Positions 59,851 through 64,000 of a stretch of DNA of 64,000 bases are shown here, piece by piece. The stretch covers positions 265,321,856 through 265,385,855 of the forward strand of contig OZ005652.1 in the NCBI GenBank assembly GCA_963930645.1, written 5' to 3'. The position numbers and the translations under genes are program-made. Under the pieces are notes generated by a model, which searched no databases, was not told the origin of the DNA, and saw only the letters and a list, made by a program, of their open reading frames with translations. Source of the DNA: Salticus scenicus. Its lineage: Eukaryota > Arthropoda > Arachnida > Araneae > Salticidae. The number at the start of each line of letters is the position of its first letter. Positions within the stretch are counted from its first letter, which is position 1.

Positions 59851-60231
59851 ATATATATATACATATATTATCTGGAACATATGATCATACATCTTGGTCA
59901 GAAATCCTTGACACGTTTTGAATGTTAATAAAATTCAAGTAAGTGGCGTATGAGAATGTGAGTTTCATTAGAATACTTCATACTGGGAAATGTTTGGTTT
60001 CAGAAAATAAAAAATTAGTTCCAAATTTTGCTCATTTTAAAAATTTGTGCTGTATTTTAAAAATTACCATAAAAACATAAGAATACGCAAAATCTCAAGG
60101 CTAGTTATTAAAGAGAATTCATTTTGAGAATGGGTGTATTGAATAGGATTACTGTTTGGATTGAGGTTCGAAGTATAAAGTACGTAAAAATGGGACAATG
60201 TAGTGAGTTTTACAAAATAAACGATCTTTAT
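59851..60231. other. No feature seen
   Basis: AT-rich sequence to the right of the Tc1 element. GGGACAATGTAGTGAG at about 60192 resembles GGGACAATGTAGTTAT at 381. Confidence 0.35.
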
Positions 60232-60982
60232 GGGGTGAGGTACCTTTGAACGGTGGAAATATCAGCAAAGAATAATCACAATTCTTTTTACAATAACTTG
60301 AAAAATAGTATTTTTTCAAACTTGTAATTTTTTACAGGTGGTAAGACAGGTTTTATCCATCTATTACAGCTATTAGTATAATTGTACAGTTTTAATTATT
60401 ATTTTTTTCTTAAAAATGTCTGAGCTAATTTTTTGTCGATATAAGCTTTGCATGCAGAATTACATGCATTTCATACATTACATGAACCTAAAAAAATACA
60501 CTCATGGAAAAATAACCTGTAATTAACTTGACGTAAAATAATTTTTCTGTAAAGATGCATTCTTAGAAAAAGAAAAAGAAAAAAAAATGTAATTATTATT
60601 AAATTTTTTTTTCAATTTTAGTTGTAATTATGCTTTTAACTGTAAAACTTTTTATGTTATAAGGCTATTGTTCGTCATTTTATATAATTATCTATCATGC
60701 AAAAGCTGTTAAACTTCCATTAATGTCTGGCTAAACGCAACGGAGATATTCTGCACGCAAGATTATACATTGACAAAAAGTTCGCTTTGCATTTTTATTA
60801 GAAAAATACAAAATAAAGATGGCAGAATTCTTTTAAAGACTGCAATATAGAGATAAAGCTATTCTTAATACCTGTTAAAATTTACAAGATTTAAAAACAT
60901 TTTTTTTTTTTTTTTTTTTTTAGTTGTCTTAAATAAAGTTATGGCCATTTTTCCCTTTAAAGGACCTAAGGTACCTGACCCC
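60232..60982. mobile_element. Fold-back family F3, two-armed copy
   Basis: GGGGTGAGGTACCTTTGAAC at the left pairs inversely with GGTACCTGACCCC at the right (60970-60982). Inner landmarks GAGCTAATTTTTTGTCGATA/TGCATGCAGAAT pair with the inverse of ATTCTGCACGCAAG...TTGACAAAAAG (60750-60780). The arms are about 250 bp with several homopolymer differences, including a T-run near 60901-60922 in the right arm. A half-copy lies at 34421. Part of the region gives a short frame on the minus strand (60865-61086), not a gene. Confidence 0.65.
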
Positions 60983-61273
60983 TTAAATGCTTGTTTTGTG
61001 TTTCTGATATTTCTTCTCGCTGTTTCTTTGGTACAGCGCCTCCTATGAAAAAAAAATTGGAACAAACATTTTATTTCCTTCAACACAATTTTTCATTGTA
61101 AGAAGCATTTTAGCCCAAACCAGACTGTTTTACGCCAATTTCTTGATTTTCTATTAAAGTTTAAAATGTGTCAGGGGCTTTTACCTACCCTGTATACCAC
61201 ATGTAAAATTCAAACAAATTTTCAATTTCCATTAAAATATGATTAATTACTGCATAATACACAATATTACTTA
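60983..61273. other. No feature seen
   Basis: Spacer between F3 and H2, with no recognised content. Confidence 0.35.
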
Positions 61274-61640
61274 AAATAATCTGGTGTGTCACTCACACGA
61301 CTTTCTATTACCCTGAAATTTAGTACTATAAATACAGGTTGGAAATTAAGAGGCAACATAACGAGTACTGTTTTGTAAACCTATGTTAAAATAATTCAAA
61401 TTACGCTTCGGAAGAATATGTTAATTAGGGAGGGAGGCTACCGCCCCCTTCAACCTCCCCCCCCCGTTTCATTACTGCACCTAAATTTATATAGAATTTA
61501 AATCTGTTATTAAAATTAAAAGTTCACTTAATATTATTCAGACAACTTTCATATGCAACATTCCTTGAAACTTATCAGTCTTGATCAAACTTTTCCAGTA
61601 ATCAATTTATATCAATTTGAAAATACAACTTTTGGATATC
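61274..61640 (+). repeat. Dispersed repeat H2, copy 3
   Basis: GTGTGTCACTCACACGACTT, ATTACCCTGAAATTTAGTAC, then a C-rich patch (CCTCCCCCCCCC, about 61455), AATTTATATAGAATTTAAAT, GAAACTTATCAGTCTTGATC. It matches 30085-30480 along its whole length and 40430-40660 (inverse) in the first 220 bp. Confidence 0.7.
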
Positions 61641-62280
61641 CTGAAATTATTCTTTTTTAAGTTACTCTAAGAGACACAGACAATAATCAAACTTTAAAAA
61701 ACTTGACTTTGGTAATCAGGAAACCTTAAAACGTGTAAATACACAAAAAACAAGCGATGAATATTTAGCTTAAAAACATACATTATTTATCATATGTCTA
61801 CGAAGAATTCATTTCCATTCCTGAGCAGCTTTCTTGGACATCGTAAAATATTATAGTCATGCTTTAAGACATGCTCTTCAGACATGCTGTAAGTATGAGA
61901 TTTGAAAAATATTAATCTCTCTCCCACTCATACAAGCAGTATTTTGTTACGCAGGAATATATATTATTATGTTACACAGGAATCAAGCTTATTAAAATAA
62001 CGGTAATAAATTAAAAGAATAATTACAAGATAAAAAGCTTTTTATAAACCATGTTTTTAAATTTTCTGTTGAATCATAGCTATAGAACTAACTACATTAG
62101 CCCTTTATGAATGATTATTGTTACAAAATTGTAAATAATTGTATTATTTCTGTATAAATTCTTTCAAAGAAGCTTAGTAAGTTGATAAAATGTCAATTTT
62201 CTGCATTTCCAGCTCTTTTTCGCGATAAAATAGTTTAATTTTCCCTTTAAAACGCATTAAAATGTTCCAATAGGCAAGTA
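61641..62280. other. AT-rich DNA, no feature seen
   Basis: No open frame, repeat or transposon end was recognised. Confidence 0.35.
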
Positions 62281-62289
62281 ATGGATTCG

Positions 62290-62346
62290 GCGCCAAATTT
62301 GGCGACTTTTTGCCCTTGGCGACTTTTTGGCGACTTTTGGCGAGAA
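62290..62346. repeat. Minisatellite TTGGCGACTTTT
   Basis: Four to five imperfect copies of TTTGGCGACTTTT in a row. The same words occur singly near 16165 on the minus strand (TTGGCGACTTTATCG). Confidence 0.8.
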
Positions 62347-62790
62347 AATCCTTATTATCGATATTCCAAAGATGGACGTTCTAATGTGATTGGTTAAAGA
62401 GTTACGGGAAATTTGAATAAAAAAAAAAAGTTGGTTTTAAAAATAAAATATTAATCCTTTAAGAACAACATATATTTTCATCATGAACTACATTAGCACT
62501 TTATCAGTGTGTAGAAAATCTTTAAAGTGATAATGACGTCAATTTTTGCCAGATGCATAATTTAACTTTTTACAATTTTTTAACGCTCACGTTTAATTAA
62601 ATGTATTTATTTTTAGGTCGAAAGAAAATGAACTCGTAAATTTTTTTGGCAACAATTAAATTATAGCTAATATTTTAATGACTATTTTTATTACTATTAG
62701 GAGCTTATTATTTTCATATTTTAGTTAATTAAAAGAAAACTATTCGAAAATTCGAAAATCTGACTTCGAAGTCTGACTTCGATTGTGTTG
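62347..62790. other. No feature seen
   Basis: AT-rich sequence; GAAGTCTGACTTCG at about 62768 is a short perfect palindrome beside the stray monomer. Confidence 0.4.
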
Positions 62791-62794
62791 TCAC

Positions 62795-62935
62795 CGGGTT
62801 CTGTGCTACTGTGAAAGTTTCAAATGTCTAGCTAGTAGGGAAGTTAGTTAAAAATAGATTGTAAGATTTGTACTGGACAAACACACAAACAAACAAGAAT
62901 AAAAGTTAATAAAAATATGGTAAAAAGGGAACAGC
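62795..62935 (-). repeat. Isolated satellite monomer, inverse orientation, with its flank
   Basis: The minus strand reads ACCATATTTTTATTAACTTT, ATTCTTGTTTGTTTGTGTGT, TTGTCCAGTACAAATCTTAC, TTTTTAACTAACTTCCCTAC, TAGCTAGACATTTGAAACTT, CAGAACCCGGTGACAA. This is most of a type-A satellite unit from the 7.7-15.3 kb array, preceded by the same non-monomer flank seen inside the array at 11729-11790. The CTGCC-TTC-GGCAG core is replaced by this flank. Confidence 0.85.
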
Positions 62936-64000
62936 TTTAATGTAGGACCCCTTTGCTGAGTTTAAATATTTTTTGCCAGTTTCGCGATGAATGAAAAAAC
63001 TATCGCAATTATACAAGTAAATGCCTTGGCGAACTACTTCGGTGCTAAATTTAAAACAGGATTCCATACTAAAGCTGTGCTAGAAAAAAATATACAAACT
63101 TTCTTTATGTGATGGTCAAAACGGACCTCCGAGTTGAATCCCGCAGCTCAGCGATAACCAGATTTAGAGTTCGCATGACTAATTTTTCCACAAAAATTGC
63201 TTTACAAATCTATTTTTATATTTTTCGCCTATTTTTTAAAAATATAGAAAATGTATATTTTGGTGTTTAAAAAATGTCAGTAAATAAATCTTTCAAGAAT
63301 TCAAATTTCACGTATATTTAAAACAAGCACCTAATACCAATTTTCATTGTTTGTTAAATATTCGTAACAGATTAATAACTGAATTCAAGGTTCGGTAGGA
63401 AACTTATTTTGTTTGAATATCAGTTTTTTGGTACATTAAAAAAAAAAAAACTTCTCTTGTATAATATACTTGTTCAAATCAATGACAGAAATTAAATGTT
63501 ACTGCTTTTGCATGAATTAGTTAAAAGAAAAAAAAAATATTTCGTACAATACATATTACGAAAATATACATCTGGCATGCATATTTTCGTATTACGTTTT
63601 TGATCGCCAAACACAAAAACGTCAAGGACAACAGAGTTTTGAAATTTAAAATTAAAAGTTTGTCAATTTGACAGCAAAATAACTCAATCTAACACCTGCA
63701 CATGATAACAAATGCATATATATACCCAAATATGGGGATTAAAATTGGGAAATAATTTTCCTCGATTTTTAATAATTTTTTACAAAAAATCCAATGGGCG
63801 ATTAACATAGGAAATCATTTTCTTGCATCCACGGACGATCAGTGACGTCACACTTCGCTTGCGTATAATAATAAATAAAAAAGTCTACCAAATTTTTTTT
63901 TATGTAACTGCATTAAAGCATTAAAAAAAAAAAAAAAAATCGGGATAAATACAATGACAAATTTTCAGCTTTATATATTTAAGTGAAAACTAAAATGTTT
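62936..64000. other. AT-rich DNA, no gene seen
   Basis: 62975-63060 shares an old repeat with 55732-55815. A-runs lie near 63439, 63530 and 63923. No coding signal to the window end. Confidence 0.4.

Overview
This window is eukaryotic, strongly AT-rich and densely repetitive. I find no intact protein-coding gene. The coding traces that can be supported are dead transposon genes: a Tc1-type transposase, two mariner-type transposases, a pogo/Tigger-like transposase tail, and two non-LTR retrotransposon fragments. Long poly(A)/poly(T) runs, (TA)n, (TG)n and (CT)n tracts and the types of transposons present suggest an arthropod. A spider or other arachnid is my best guess, from general resemblance of the Tc1 and LINE protein remnants to families common there. 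That guess is inference, not proof.

Layout, left end. An old dispersed repeat (called H1 here, 340-842 and 3427-3700) was split by a Tc1/mariner-type fold-back element (843-3426), and that was in turn hit by a piggyBac-like TTAA element (1147-2178). An internally deleted Tc1 copy follows (3958-4315), then two short tandem arrays with units of about 150 bp (4440-5400 and 6180-6830). The dominant feature is a 7.7 kb satellite (7668-15345). Its monomers are about 147 bp, alternate between two types, each carry a CTGCC-TTC-GGCAG hairpin, and show a higher-order period near 1.45 kb. An LTR-like or promoter-like block (15540-16010) and a 0.6 kb palindrome (16573-17180) follow.

Middle. A broken RNase H-bearing LINE lies on the minus strand (18253-19218). 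Three copies of one ~470 bp MITE with CACTGAGAAAAA ends lie at 20864, 30494 and 46098. A ~173 bp tandem array (22690-24180) is interrupted by an ~806 bp H1 copy. Further items are a fold-back (24628-25268), a pogo-like transposase tail (32086-32370), a nearly identical 346 bp tandem duplication (34841-35532), and a perfect 22-bp-arm palindrome (37537-37581).

Right half. A mariner with DD37D spacing and nested internal duplications (41494-43081) is followed by a TTAA MITE (43291-43571). Next comes a nest in which a LINE reverse transcriptase is interrupted by an internally deleted DD34D mariner and by the MITE (45160-47515). An H1 copy there carries a TTAA palindromic MITE (47540-48545). Then come an inverted-repeat element (53493-54169), a possible exon with 16-residue peptide repeats next to a GT splice donor (55820-56145), a full-length but dead Tc1 element with perfect 28-bp inverted repeats (58341-59850), a fold-back (60232-60982), and one stray inverted satellite monomer (62795-62935).

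No genes work together here. The main value of the window is the readable order of insertions, with empty target sites visible in paralogous copies, and the satellite with its dispersed relative.
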